From: Peribacillus deserti
GTDB lineage: Bacteria > Bacillota > Bacilli > Bacillales > DSM-1321
Length of the DNA: 64,000 nucleotides
Direction of reading: 5' to 3'
Assembly: GCF_016909175.1 (NCBI RefSeq)
Contig: NZ_JAFBFI010000009.1
Coordinates: 116,873-180,872, forward strand
Of the stretch, positions 45,552 to 54,536 are shown in pieces. The translations under genes were made by a program, and so were the position numbers. Below the pieces are notes generated by a model. That model had not been told where the DNA came from. It worked only from the letters and a program-made list of their open reading frames with translations, and did no database searches. Within the stretch, counting starts at the first letter, position 1; the number at the start of each line of letters is the position of its first letter.

Positions 45552-47043
45552 CTGTCTGCTGCTCCTCTTCTAATAATTTACGCAATTCTCTCCTTAGCAG
45601 CTTGTTTGAGCCATTCCGGGGCAGTTCTGGAACAAAAAGAACCCTTTTAGGAGTTTTATAAGAAGCCAGGAACATTTGGCAAAACTCTATCATGTCTGCT
45701 TCTGTCACAGAGTTTTCATGAGTTAATACTACAAAAGCATAAGGAACCTGTCCCCATTTAGAGTCAGGAAAGCCGGTAACTCCTGCTTCAAATACATAAG
45801 GGTGACGGGATAAAACGCCTTCAATTTCAGCCGGATAAATATTCTCTCCTCCTGAAATAATTAAATCTGACCTTCTGTCCAGTACAAATAAAAATCCCTC
45901 TTCATCGAGGTACCCTATGTCCCCAGTATAAAACCAGCCATTCTGGAGCGCCTTTTTCGTCTCCCGGGTCCGATTGTAATATCCTTTCGTAACATTAGGA
46001 CCTTTTACTACGATTTCACCTGCTTGATTAGCCGGAGCCTTTTTTCCGTCTAATTCAATATATATTTCGGAAGGAAACAGAGGCTTGCCTGCTGATCCAA
46101 GCTTATCCATGCTGTATTCAGGGGACAGGGTAACGATTTGAGAGGAAGTTTCCGTCATTCCATATGTCTGATAAACCGGAATATTTTTAACCTTGCAATC
46201 ATCCAGAAGAGATTTTGGGGCAGGCCCGCCGCCAAGAAGCATGCATCGAAAGGCGTTAGGATATTCTTGACTCCCAAGTTCGGAAAGCATCCGGTTAAGC
46301 ATAGCTGTTACAACAGAGATGATCGTTATTCCCTTATTCATAATATCATCATTTACTTTTTTTTCGTTAAACGAGTCATGCAGGACTATACGTATTCCAT
46401 AAATAACGCTCCTCATTAAAATCGACAGACCGCTTATATGGAAGATAGGCACTGTACAGAGCCATGTATCCTTTTCATGTAATCCAAGATTCAAAACAGA
46501 CCCGATTGCACTCCACCAATGGTTGCCGAATGTCTGTAAAACTCCTTTTGGTTTTCCTGTTGTACCAGAGGTATACATGATTGTCGCTGTCTCCTCTAGG
46601 TCAAACTCATCTAATATAGGGGCTTCCGGCCAGTCACTTTCCTTAAAGTCCTCTTTTAGATAAGCAATGAGTCTATTCTTTTTCAAAAATTGCACCTGGT
46701 CTTTAAATTTTTGCTCGCTGATCAGAAAGGAGGCATCAGAGTCATCCAGCTGAAATTTTAATTCATTTTCAGTCATCCGGGAGTTTAGCAGCACAACTCT
46801 GGCACCTAAATAAAACAGAGCGTGCAGGATAAAAATTGAATCAGGATGATTTCCAGCAAGGAGACCCACCGTGTCTCCTTTTTTGATTCCCTTTTTGTAC
46901 AAGGCAGACGCCCAGGTGTTTGCACGACTATGCAAGTCTAAAAACGAATAACTGTGGTCATTAAATTCCAATGCAATTCGATCGGGTGTCAGCTCAGACC
47001 GTTTCTTTAGCCAATTCGGCACACATTCAGCGTGTATCATCAT
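45541..47043 (-). CDS. menE: o-Succinylbenzoate-CoA ligase MenE
   Basis: A 500-residue ANL-superfamily enzyme that activates o-succinylbenzoate with ATP and CoA. The AMP-binding P-loop is YTSGTTGKPKG (157-167), followed by the YGMTE motif and the GEIVVKGPNV and TGDIGYLDEEG segments; the C-terminal lysine is in GSNKLLRREL. The ATG follows AAAGGA. A terminator-like hairpin separates it from menB upstream, and it overlaps menC downstream. Confidence 0.93.
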   Translation of the reverse strand: MMIHAECVPNWLKKRSELTPDRIALEFNDHSYSFLDLHSRANTWASALYKKGIKKGDTVGLLAGNHPDSIFILHALFYLGARVVLLNSRMTENELKFQLDDSDASFLISEQKFKDQVQFLKKNRLIAYLKEDFKESDWPEAPILDEFDLEETATIMYTSGTTGKPKGVLQTFGNHWWSAIGSVLNLGLHEKDTWLCTVPIFHISGLSILMRSVIYGIRIVLHDSFNEKKVNDDIMNKGITIISVVTAMLNRMLSELGSQEYPNAFRCMLLGGGPAPKSLLDDCKVKNIPVYQTYGMTETSSQIVTLSPEYSMDKLGSAGKPLFPSEIYIELDGKKAPANQAGEIVVKGPNVTKGYYNRTRETKKALQNGWFYTGDIGYLDEEGFLFVLDRRSDLIISGGENIYPAEIEGVLSRHPYVFEAGVTGFPDSKWGQVPYAFVVLTHENSVTEADMIEFCQMFLASYKTPKRVLFVPELPRNGSNKLLRRELRKLLEEEQQTDED

Positions 47044-47078
47044 TGATCATTCCTTTTGCTAGACTAAACTTACCTATA

Positions 47079-47109
47079 TAAAAACAGCCTGACGAGTATC
47101 GTCAAGCTG
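47079..47109 (-). terminator. Terminator-like hairpin between menB and menE
   Basis: On the minus strand: CAGCTTGACG-ATACT-CGTCAGGCTG followed by TTTTTATAT, between the menB stop and the menE start. It may reduce expression of menE and menC relative to the genes before it. Confidence 0.75.
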
Positions 47110-47119
47110 CATAAAAACA

Positions 47120-47938
47120 TTAAGGGAAACGAGGGAATTGGCCAAAATCCGGCTTCCGTTTTTCTTTAAAAGCATCTCTGCCTTCTTTTGCTTCATCTGT
47201 TGTGTAATACAGCAGTGTGGCATCTCCTGCAAATTGCTGAATACCAGCTAATCCATCTGTATCCGCATTAAAAGCAGCTTTTAAGAAACGAATAGCAGTT
47301 GGACTTTTTTCCAGAATTTCTTCACACCATTGGACTGTTTCATCTTCAAGCTGTTCCAGTGGCACTACCGTGTTTACTAATCCCATATCAAGTGCTTCCT
47401 GGGCGTTATATTGACGGCATAAGAACCAGATTTCTCTCGCCTTCTTATGGCCTACTATACGTGCTAGATAACCAGACCCATATCCTGCATCAAAACTGCC
47501 TACCTTTGGACCAGTTTGTCCGAAAACAGCATTATCTGCTGCGATGGTTAAATCACAGACGATATGCAGAACATGGCCTCCGCCTATTGCGTAGCCTGCA
47601 ACCATTGCAATAACCGGCTTAGGAATTACGCGTATTAAGCGCTGAAGATCTAAAACATTAAGGCGTGGAATCTGATCTTCACCCACATACCCTCCATGGC
47701 CGCGAACCTTCTGGTCACCGCCTGAACAGAATGCTTTTCCGCCTTCTCCTGCCAATATAATAACGCCAATATTTGCATCATCTCTTGCGTATGCAAAAGC
47801 ATCAATCAGTTCCATTACTGTTCTTGGTGTAAAAGCATTATGTACTTCCGGACGGTTAATGGAGATTTTCGCAATTCCATTATACGTTTGATACAGAATT
47901 TCTTCATATTTACGTTCTGAGATCCATTCTCTTGCCAT
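47120..47938 (-). CDS. menB: 1,4-Dihydroxy-2-naphthoyl-CoA synthase MenB
   Basis: A 272-residue crotonase-fold enzyme that closes the naphthoate ring of o-succinylbenzoyl-CoA. The oxyanion-hole segments [11 protein letters not shown] and [11 protein letters not shown] and the active-site region [16 protein letters not shown], characteristic of MenB, are present. The ATG follows GAGGGG. It has its own short leader with a 13-base palindrome and is followed by a terminator-like hairpin. Confidence 0.96.
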   Translation of the reverse strand: MAREWISERKYEEILYQTYNGIAKISINRPEVHNAFTPRTVMELIDAFAYARDDANIGVIILAGEGGKAFCSGGDQKVRGHGGYVGEDQIPRLNVLDLQRLIRVIPKPVIAMVAGYAIGGGHVLHIVCDLTIAADNAVFGQTGPKVGSFDAGYGSGYLARIVGHKKAREIWFLCRQYNAQEALDMGLVNTVVPLEQLEDETVQWCEEILEKSPTAIRFLKAAFNADTDGLAGIQQFAGDATLLYYTTDEAKEGRDAFKEKRKPDFGQFPRFP

Positions 47939-47963
47939 TGTTTAACCCCTCTCATATTGTTGC

Positions 47964-47976
47964 CGGTTTAAAACCG
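47964..47976. promoter_or_regulatory. 13-bp palindrome upstream of menB
   Basis: CGGTTTAAAACCG is a perfect odd palindrome, 25 bases before the menB ATG. A related palindrome (CCGTTTTAAACGG, 52520-52532) lies 27 bases before the menA ATG. Together they suggest CNGTTTWAAACNG as a shared operator. Confidence 0.45.
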
Positions 47977-48030
47977 AGCGATTAATTCTCGAAAATAAGC
48001 CTTTTTTATCCGCCTGGAAGGATACGAATT

Positions 48031-48849
48031 TCAACCCTTCCGATTAGCTAAAAAGTCACTTACTATTTTACCAAACTTTTCTGGTTGTTCCACATGAACT
48101 GCATGACCTGCATTTTCTATTATGACCCATTCACTTGCTGTCAGCAATTCATTCATCTCTTTTGCTATTGTACAGAATTTCTTATCGAGGGAGCCAGTCA
48201 AAAGCAATACTGGAAAATTAAGGTTTTCCATGCTTTCCCATAGTGAAGGCTGCGCACCTGTCCCCATCCCTCTTAAACTATTTGACAGCCCCGGCTGCGA
48301 GTTATTCAGCCTTTGTTTTTCTATTAATTCTTGTGTCTCTTTTGATAAGAGAAGCTGCTGAGATTGAAATAAAGGAATTTGGCCCCAATAGTCTATGAAA
48401 GCCTTCACGCCCTTTTCCTCAATAAAGCCGGCAAGGTTCCAGTCAGACTGCCTTCTGTCCCTGCGCTCCTGTTCAGTTTTCAGACCAGGGGAAGAGCTCT
48501 CCAGGATTAATGCATTAATGCGTTCTGGATATGCAGCAGCAAAGGACAATGCCAGCCGGCCTCCCATTGAATAGCCCAATACAACTGCAAGGTCAATATT
48601 CAGTATATCAAGTATCTGTTTAAGATCCTCTACCACTCTGCTCATACTATATCTAGATACGTCCGCTGGGGAATCTGTTTGGCCATGCCCGATTATATCT
48701 ATGGCAATTAACTGAAGATTCTCAGGCAAAAATTGGGAAGGATTTTCCCAATTGGCCGATGACCCGGTAAAACCATGGAGCAATACAAGCGGGTCACCCT
48801 GGCCTCGGATGTCCACATTGTACTCAATATCACAGCAAAGTATTTTCAT
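48031..48849 (-). CDS. menH: SHCHC synthase MenH
   Basis: A 272-residue alpha/beta-hydrolase that eliminates pyruvate from SEPHCHC to give SHCHC. The nucleophile elbow is GYSMGG with S94; the histidine is in GHAVHVEQPE. ATG at 48849 follows GAGG by 7 bases and its first base overlaps the menD stop codon (TGATG), so translation is coupled. A GTG at 48852 is possible as well. Confidence 0.92.
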   Translation of the reverse strand: MKILCCDIEYNVDIRGQGDPLVLLHGFTGSSANWENPSQFLPENLQLIAIDIIGHGQTDSPADVSRYSMSRVVEDLKQILDILNIDLAVVLGYSMGGRLALSFAAAYPERINALILESSSPGLKTEQERRDRRQSDWNLAGFIEEKGVKAFIDYWGQIPLFQSQQLLLSKETQELIEKQRLNNSQPGLSNSLRGMGTGAQPSLWESMENLNFPVLLLTGSLDKKFCTIAKEMNELLTASEWVIIENAGHAVHVEQPEKFGKIVSDFLANRKG

Positions 48850-50594
48850 CACTTTTCCTCGTTAAGCAGGCTATTAATTTCCCGGGAAACATCTTTCCAC
48901 AAATCTCGATGTTTTTGGACATTAGACTTTCTTGCTGTTTTCACTTCGATAACTTTTAATCCATCTTTAGTGAAGGAAGAGGTAAAAGCATCTGAAAACT
49001 CGTCCCAATTTTTGGGGGCAGAATAATTCGCGCCATATAATTGGGCTGCATGCTGAAAGTCAAGTCCATGCGGTGTGCCGAATAGAGCTTCATAATGTTT
49101 TTCATCATTAGATTGAGGAAGAAAAGAAAAAATCCCGCCCCCATCGTTGTTCAATACCACAATAGTTAAATTCAGCTCTAGAAGTTTTGCGGCAAGCAAG
49201 CCATTCATGTCATGGAAAAAACTTAAATCTCCAATGACTAAAACTGCCTTTTTAACAACAGCACTTACACCAAGAGCTGTTGAAACAACGCCATCAATTC
49301 CATTAGCGCCCCTATTGCAAAACAGCCGGACTTTCTTAGGGGAAGAATGGAAAAAGGTATCGAGATCTCTCACAGGCATGCTGTTTCCTACAAAAAGGCT
49401 CGACCCATCAGGCATTAAGTCGTTTAGCAGCGCAAAGAGCTTTCCTTCATCCAGCTCTTGCCTATCACGAATTCTGCTTAAGCCTTCTTTCGTATAGTCT
49501 CTGACTCTTTTCCAGTACTCCATCCAGGCACCGTCAGAGGATTTGCGGATCCTATTTGCTATATTACGGCAAAAGACGGTTTCATCACAATAAATCATAG
49601 CCGCTGCTGTTCCGGTTGGTTCTCTCCAGCCTGCCCCGCCGTCTATCACCAATACCTCTGAGTTTTTTTGCTCTTTTAAGAAGATTGTGAGTGCTTTAGA
49701 GACAGGCATGGCACCAAATCTGAGGATAAGATCAGGCTTGAGGTTCTCTTTAACTTCCTCATATCGAAGGAACGTATCGTAAGTATCAATTATCATTTCC
49801 GAAGAAACGCTGCCGCTTCTTAATTGAGAGAGTGGATCTGCTAAAATCGGAAAACCAATTTTCTCACTTAAAGAAATTACAGCAGAATTAAATTCCTCCG
49901 AGTCTGTCCCGCCGCAGATAATTAATCCCTTCTCAGCATGGGCAATTCGTTCAGCATAAAGTTTAAAGACGTCTTCTGGGAGACTAGGGACAGATTGCTC
50001 GACTATTATGCTGGGTCCCGGGTCTACTCCAAACCACTTCGGTTCATTCAAATAAGGTATCAGGGGCTCCCGAAATGGAAAATTCAGATGTACAGGGCCT
50101 GCTGGTGCCGATACAGCCGTTGCAGCTGCCCGTGCACAAATCGTTCTCGCATACCGGATGCTTTCTTCGGTGCTTTCAGGAAGTGCCATTTCTACAAACC
50201 ATTTGGCATGTTTTCCGTATAAATGAATCTGGTCAATCGCTTGAGGAGCGCCGACATCTCTCAGTTCATGGGGTCTGTCTGCTGTCATGACTAGCAGCGG
50301 AATCCTTGAATTAAACGCCTCCACTATAGCAGGGAAATAGTTAGCCGCAGCTGTTCCCGATGTACATAGAAGGCCCACAGGACTTTTAGAAGCTTTGGCA
50401 AGTCCCAGCGCAAAAAATCCTGCTGATCTCTCATCTATGTTCATATGAACCTGAATATGGGGATGTTCCATAAGCATGTAGGCAAGCGGGGTCGAGCGGG
50501 AACCCGGACTCACAACCACATGCTTAATTTGTACTTTTGCAAGCTCATCTACAAAAGCACCTGTATAGGCGGTTAAAGCTTCACGATGTTGCAT
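48849..50594 (-). CDS. menD: SEPHCHC synthase MenD
   Basis: A 581-residue thiamine diphosphate enzyme that adds a succinic-semialdehyde unit from 2-oxoglutarate to isochorismate. The N-terminal VVSPGSRSTPLA and the active-site EXXXAG-like DERSAGFFALG segments and the C-terminal ThDP/Mg motif GDLSFFHDMNGL...NNDGGG are present. Length is normal. The ATG follows AGGAGG. It overlaps menF by 14 bases and menH by a stop/start. Confidence 0.95.
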   Translation of the reverse strand: MQHREALTAYTGAFVDELAKVQIKHVVVSPGSRSTPLAYMLMEHPHIQVHMNIDERSAGFFALGLAKASKSPVGLLCTSGTAAANYFPAIVEAFNSRIPLLVMTADRPHELRDVGAPQAIDQIHLYGKHAKWFVEMALPESTEESIRYARTICARAAATAVSAPAGPVHLNFPFREPLIPYLNEPKWFGVDPGPSIIVEQSVPSLPEDVFKLYAERIAHAEKGLIICGGTDSEEFNSAVISLSEKIGFPILADPLSQLRSGSVSSEMIIDTYDTFLRYEEVKENLKPDLILRFGAMPVSKALTIFLKEQKNSEVLVIDGGAGWREPTGTAAAMIYCDETVFCRNIANRIRKSSDGAWMEYWKRVRDYTKEGLSRIRDRQELDEGKLFALLNDLMPDGSSLFVGNSMPVRDLDTFFHSSPKKVRLFCNRGANGIDGVVSTALGVSAVVKKAVLVIGDLSFFHDMNGLLAAKLLELNLTIVVLNNDGGGIFSFLPQSNDEKHYEALFGTPHGLDFQHAAQLYGANYSAPKNWDEFSDAFTSSFTKDGLKVIEVKTARKSNVQKHRDLWKDVSREINSLLNEEK

Positions 50595-51999
50595 GGAGAT
50601 TTCCTCCTAAAGCACTTAGCATAGGCTTAAATTTAATAGCAGTTTCAATATATTCGCTTTGCGGCTCAGAATCTTCTACTATTCCGCATCCCGCAAAAAG
50701 GGATGCTTCGTTCCCCTGAACGAGTGCTGATCGGATCGCAACGGCAAATTCCCCATTGCCTTGTCCATCCGCCCACCCAATCGGTGAAGCATAAAAGCCG
50801 CGTTCCAGCAATTCTAATTCTCTAATTCTTTCAACGGCTTTTTCTTTCGGCAGACCACCCATTGCAGGTGTCGGATGAAGTTTTTCAACACAGTCAAAAA
50901 TGGAAACTCCTGAACGGCTCTCACCTGCAACCGGAGTATATAGATGCTGAATATGCCGTGTCTTCATAAGCTGGGGTGCATCAGGCACCATTACTATGCC
51001 GCAGATGGTTTCCATTGCATGTTTAATCATGGAAACCACATATTGGTGTTCAATGAGATTTTTTTGGTCATGCAGAAGAGTCTCACCGAGCACATTGTCT
51101 TCTTCTGTTGTTTTCCCCCTGGCAATAGACCCTGCAAGACAGGCAGATGACAAACTGGTTCCATTCTTTTGTACCAGCTGTTCTGGAGAAGCTCCAATGA
51201 AAAAATCACTTCCAGATTCTAAGCAGAAAATAAAGCTTGCAGGCTGCTCTAGCATCAATCTGTTCAGGACTATTTCCGAAGAGATAGCTGATTGAAATTT
51301 CAATCGTGTTTCCCGAGCCAAAACTAATTTATCCAGATCGGTTGTTCTTATTTCATTTATTGCAGTTTGTACGATTTCCTTCCACTGTTCCGGAAAAACT
51401 TCCAGTTGTTCCATTAACACATTTTGATCTGCGGGCAGATTCTTAAAGTGCTGTGCCTTCGCTATGAGGGCGTCTATTTCTTTACCTGCTTCTGTCAACA
51501 TTGATAAATCATCACTGTCAATCAAAGCATTAACTGTTAGATAAGCCTGTCCATTTATAATAGAAAGTAAATACTTAGGTATATAAAATAAATGATCTCC
51601 GAATTGATCCCATAACATAGAGTTACTTTTCGCGGAATCAAAAGAAAAACCGCCAAATAATAAGGGGCCTGTCCCTGGGATATCTTGATCTTTTATAACA
51701 AATGCATGTTCAATTAAATTTTCCCATTGTTTTTCTATTTCTTTATATCGATTCTGATTAAGAGAACTTTGAAAAACATCAATCTTGCCAACGCCGGCAA
51801 GTATCGTTGCCTTCTTCGGGTCCTGCCAGAAAAATCTATCTCCGTTATAATTTTCTTTTCCTGATTGATAGAACGAAAGGGGGTCCAGCATGCCGATTTT
51901 CGTAACTTCACTGAATAAAACACTGCTATTCTTTTCTTTAGCTGCAACCCTTGCGTTATGAAAGTTTTCCATGATGTTCAATTTGTTGGCAGTAATCAA
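50581..51999 (-). CDS. menF: Isochorismate synthase MenF
   Basis: A 472-residue chorismate-using enzyme that forms isochorismate, the first menaquinone-specific step. The C-terminal chorismate-binding domain has the LVLARE segment, FIGASPEQLV, LAGSIARG, HLYTPV and TPAMGGLPKEKA motifs. The start is TTG at 51999, with AAGGGGGG 8 bases upstream. First gene of menF-D-H-B-E-C; its product could also feed siderophore synthesis, but no such genes are near. Confidence 0.93.
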   Translation of the reverse strand: MITANKLNIMENFHNARVAAKEKNSSVLFSEVTKIGMLDPLSFYQSGKENYNGDRFFWQDPKKATILAGVGKIDVFQSSLNQNRYKEIEKQWENLIEHAFVIKDQDIPGTGPLLFGGFSFDSAKSNSMLWDQFGDHLFYIPKYLLSIINGQAYLTVNALIDSDDLSMLTEAGKEIDALIAKAQHFKNLPADQNVLMEQLEVFPEQWKEIVQTAINEIRTTDLDKLVLARETRLKFQSAISSEIVLNRLMLEQPASFIFCLESGSDFFIGASPEQLVQKNGTSLSSACLAGSIARGKTTEEDNVLGETLLHDQKNLIEHQYVVSMIKHAMETICGIVMVPDAPQLMKTRHIQHLYTPVAGESRSGVSIFDCVEKLHPTPAMGGLPKEKAVERIRELELLERGFYASPIGWADGQGNGEFAVAIRSALVQGNEASLFAGCGIVEDSEPQSEYIETAIKFKPMLSALGGNLHATS

Positions 52000-52227
52000 A
52001 ATTTATCCCCCCTTCTGTTTCTGCAATACCTTGTAAACCTATTTAAAGATACACCTCATGCCAGTTCTATGTCAATAATTCCAGCCGCTTGCAGCCTGCT
52101 TAAACCTCTTGTTTTCCTTATTATATATTCCAATAATCACAGTCCGTATTTTTCCTGTATTTGGGTGGTCCTGTCCGAAAAAATACGTTGACACTGCCCC
52201 TTCCTTTTTCTACACTTAGTTTGTATG

Positions 52228-52465
52228 AAGAAAAGCGGAAAGCGGTGCCGTCCTTAAAAAACACCTATTTTTAGCCGCATGAAGCAGTTTTTTTGAGGAA
52301 GGCAGAGACCCGATAAAGAAGACTTGCTGATTGGCAAGCGAATGCGAAGACAAAAGTTTAATCGCACTTATGCAATAGCCAAGCATAAGCCGAGATTTTG
52401 GGAGGTTTTTCTCCCTGAAGGATCCTCGGCTTATGACTCGAGGGTCTCAGCTGGAGCTGGACATA
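52228..52465. repeat. Diverged copy of a widespread Bacillus intergenic repeat (bcr1-like)
   Basis: One end reads GAAGAAAAGCGGAAAGCGG and the other GCTGGAGCTGGACAT, both close to the ends of a repeat I know from many Bacillus genomes. A central perfect 11-bp stem CATAAGCCGAG (52384-52394) / CTCGGCTTATG (52425-52435) encloses a second stem GGGAG / CTCCC. The rest is diverged. Mobility is not shown. Confidence 0.65.
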
Positions 52466-52519
52466 ATATAGTATACCTATTGTATCCTTTCTAACAGGAA
52501 AACAAGCATTTGGTAAATT

Positions 52520-52532
52520 CCGTTTTAAACGG
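52520..52532. promoter_or_regulatory. 13-bp palindrome upstream of menA
   Basis: CCGTTTTAAACGG, a perfect odd palindrome 27 bases before the menA ATG. It is related in sequence and position to the one upstream of menB. Confidence 0.45.
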
Positions 52533-52559
52533 TTATTTATCGGTAGAGGAGAATAGAAA

Positions 52560-53501
52560 ATGCATACACATTTAGACACACAGCCCACCCCGCTTGTGAA
52601 AAATAAAAAAGACAACTGGAGAGTCTGGTGGCAGTTAACAAGGCCTCATACACTAACAGCCGGATTTGTTCCCGTTCTAGTTGGAACCGCCCTTGCTTTA
52701 AATGATGAAGCAAGTTTTCATCTGCCCGTTTTCATTTGCATGATGATCGCTACATTATTCATCCAGATGGCGACAAATATGTTTAATGAATATTATGATT
52801 TTAAACGGGGTTTAGATAATGAAAATTCGATTGGTATAGGCGGTGCTATTGTCCGGGAAGGCATATCACCGCAAACGGTGCTGAATATTGCTTTATCCTT
52901 ATATGGCCTATCCATTCTGCTCGGGGTTTATATCTGCATCGTATCCAGCTGGTGGCTGGCGTTAATCGGGCTTGTCTGCATGGCGGTCGGATACCTTTAT
53001 ACAGGCGGTCCGTTTCCGATTGCCTACACTCCGTTTGGTGAACTCTTTGCAGGTTTGTTCATGGGGATTTTCATTATCTTGATTTCCTTCTACATTCAGG
53101 CCGGTTATGTTACCTCAGATGCAGTCTTAATATCCATCCCAGTCGCATTGCTGGTCGGAGCCATTAATCTTGCTAACAATATCCGGGATCTGGATGGAGA
53201 CAAGAAGAACGGCCGAAAAACACTGGCTATTTTATGCGGCCGGAAAAATGCTGTAATTGTGCTTGGCAGCATGATGGCTGTTTCTTATTTATGGATCATT
53301 TTATTAATTTCAAGCGGTCTGGCTTCACCTTGGCTATTAATTGTTTTCCTCAGTATTCCTAAAGCAATTAAGGCAACGAAAGGTTTCATCGGTAAAACAC
53401 AGCCTCTTCAAATGATGCCGGCTATGAAAGCCACTGCACAAACCAATACCATTTTTGGCTTTCTGCTCTCTATTGGATTGTTCATCAGTTATTTCATGTA
53501 A
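52560..53501 (+). CDS. menA: 1,4-Dihydroxy-2-naphthoate polyprenyltransferase MenA
   Basis: A 313-residue UbiA-superfamily membrane enzyme with about nine helices that joins the polyprenyl chain to dihydroxynaphthoate, the membrane step of menaquinone synthesis. The two aspartate-rich prenyl-diphosphate motifs are NMFNEYYDFKRGLD (about 73-86) and NIRDLDGDKKNGRKT (about 207-221). The ATG follows AGAGGAG. It is divergent from menF, as in other Bacillus, and ends at a terminator. Confidence 0.94.
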   Translation: MHTHLDTQPTPLVKNKKDNWRVWWQLTRPHTLTAGFVPVLVGTALALNDEASFHLPVFICMMIATLFIQMATNMFNEYYDFKRGLDNENSIGIGGAIVREGISPQTVLNIALSLYGLSILLGVYICIVSSWWLALIGLVCMAVGYLYTGGPFPIAYTPFGELFAGLFMGIFIILISFYIQAGYVTSDAVLISIPVALLVGAINLANNIRDLDGDKKNGRKTLAILCGRKNAVIVLGSMMAVSYLWIILLISSGLASPWLLIVFLSIPKAIKATKGFIGKTQPLQMMPAMKATAQTNTIFGFLLSIGLFISYFM

Positions 53502-53505
53502 GAAA

Positions 53506-53536
53506 ACCTGCCTCCCTGGAGGCAGGCTTTTTTTTC
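53506..53536 (+). terminator. Terminator of menA
   Basis: Stem CCTGCCTCC / GGAGGCAGG and eight T. Confidence 0.88.
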
Positions 53537-53664
53537 TTTAGCTTCCAATATCTGTTCAAAGTTTTTTCTATAAATATAAAGGGTATGTAAGGATATAGAC
53601 GAAACAAGATGATTCTCGGTTTCGAGTCCATATAAATCTGAACAAGATAAGGGAAGTGACTAAT

Positions 53665-54438
53665 ATGCTAGACCAAAAACAAACACATCATTTAAAAGAA
53701 GAACTTCTTGCTTTAAGAGAGGACCTGCAAAAGCAGGTTGAAATGCAATCCCCTGGAGATGAAAGTCTAACCGATTCCGTCGGAGAAGTTTCAAGTTACG
53801 ATAATCATCCTGCGGATCTAGGGACCGAGCTGTTTGAAAAAGTAAAGGACATAGCATTAGTGGATCATAATTCAAATGAGTTAGAAAAAGTTAATGAAGC
53901 TCTTCAAGCAATCGAGGAAGGTTCTTATGGGAAATGTATCGAATGTGGAAATGACATTCCTTATGAAAGACTAGAAGCCCTTCCATTCACTCTATATTGC
54001 CTCGACCATGCTTCCACTCAGAACGTGTCTTCAGACCGCCCGGCAGAGGAGGATGTACTTGAGCCGTCTCATAAAGATTCCTTCCAGAGGCTCCGAGACA
54101 ATCATATCATTAATGATGATATAGACAGCTTTGAAGAAGTAGCCCGATACGGGACCTCAGAAACTCCTGCCGATTATTTTGGCAAAATGGATGACTACAA
54201 TAGTATGGACGAAGATAAAGAGGATTCCGACGGATTCACCGAAGACTATGAAAGCTTCGCAGCTACTGATATTAAAGGAGAAAATACACAGGTTTTCTCT
54301 TCTAAAAAGAATAATGAATTCGAACAAACTTTGGACGAGCAGGGAATCGAATCTAATATTGGAGATATTCCTTACCATGAAAGAGATAGTTATCTAGAGG
54401 ACAAAGCTGGTAATATAGATAAGTCCAAAAAAGACTAA
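53665..54438 (+). CDS. yteA: YteA family protein (DksA/TraR zinc-finger type)
   Basis: A 257-residue protein. The N-terminal part is a helical hairpin followed by a DksA/TraR-type zinc finger (CIECG ... YCLDH), as in TIGR02890 (YteA), a Bacillus family described as sporulation-related. The C-terminal 120 residues are strongly acidic and probably disordered. I take ATG 53665, 7-8 bases after GGGAAG; the GTG at 53656 overlaps this site. A role in transcription is suggested by the DksA-like fold but not shown. Confidence 0.85.
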   Translation: MLDQKQTHHLKEELLALREDLQKQVEMQSPGDESLTDSVGEVSSYDNHPADLGTELFEKVKDIALVDHNSNELEKVNEALQAIEEGSYGKCIECGNDIPYERLEALPFTLYCLDHASTQNVSSDRPAEEDVLEPSHKDSFQRLRDNHIINDDIDSFEEVARYGTSETPADYFGKMDDYNSMDEDKEDSDGFTEDYESFAATDIKGENTQVFSSKKNNEFEQTLDEQGIESNIGDIPYHERDSYLEDKAGNIDKSKKD

Positions 54439-54445
54439 TATGTAT

Positions 54446-54475
54446 GGACGGCTTCGGATGAAGCTGTCCTTTTTT
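54446..54475 (+). terminator. Terminator of yteA
   Basis: Stem GGACGGCTTC / GAAGCTGTCC and six T. Confidence 0.85.
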
Positions 54476-54512
54476 ATGTTAAACTCGGTCACTCCAAAGT
54501 TTGCAGGCAAAG

Positions 54513-54536
54513 AAAAAGCAGCCAGGAAGGCCGCTT
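54513..54536 (-). terminator. Terminator of the glg operon
   Basis: On the minus strand: AAGCGGCC-TTCC-TGGCTGCTT followed by a T-run; the stem begins within the glgP stop codon. Confidence 0.7.

Larger units (their letters stand above)
52000..52559. other. Divergent intergenic region between menF and menA
   Basis: 560 bp with a diverged copy of a widespread Bacillus repeat (52228-52465) and the menA leader with a 13-bp palindrome. An ORF on the minus strand at 52358-52615 is a shadow of the repeat and menA and is not a gene. Confidence 0.55.

Noticed and set aside
49147..49497. 116-codon plus-strand ORF within menD
   Set aside because: Antisense shadow of MenD without a ribosome binding site.
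51660..51680. GGGGCCTGTCCCTGGG inside menF as another dispersed repeat copy
   Set aside because: It lies in conserved coding sequence (PGTGPLLFGG) and does not match outside the short GGGAC-like core.
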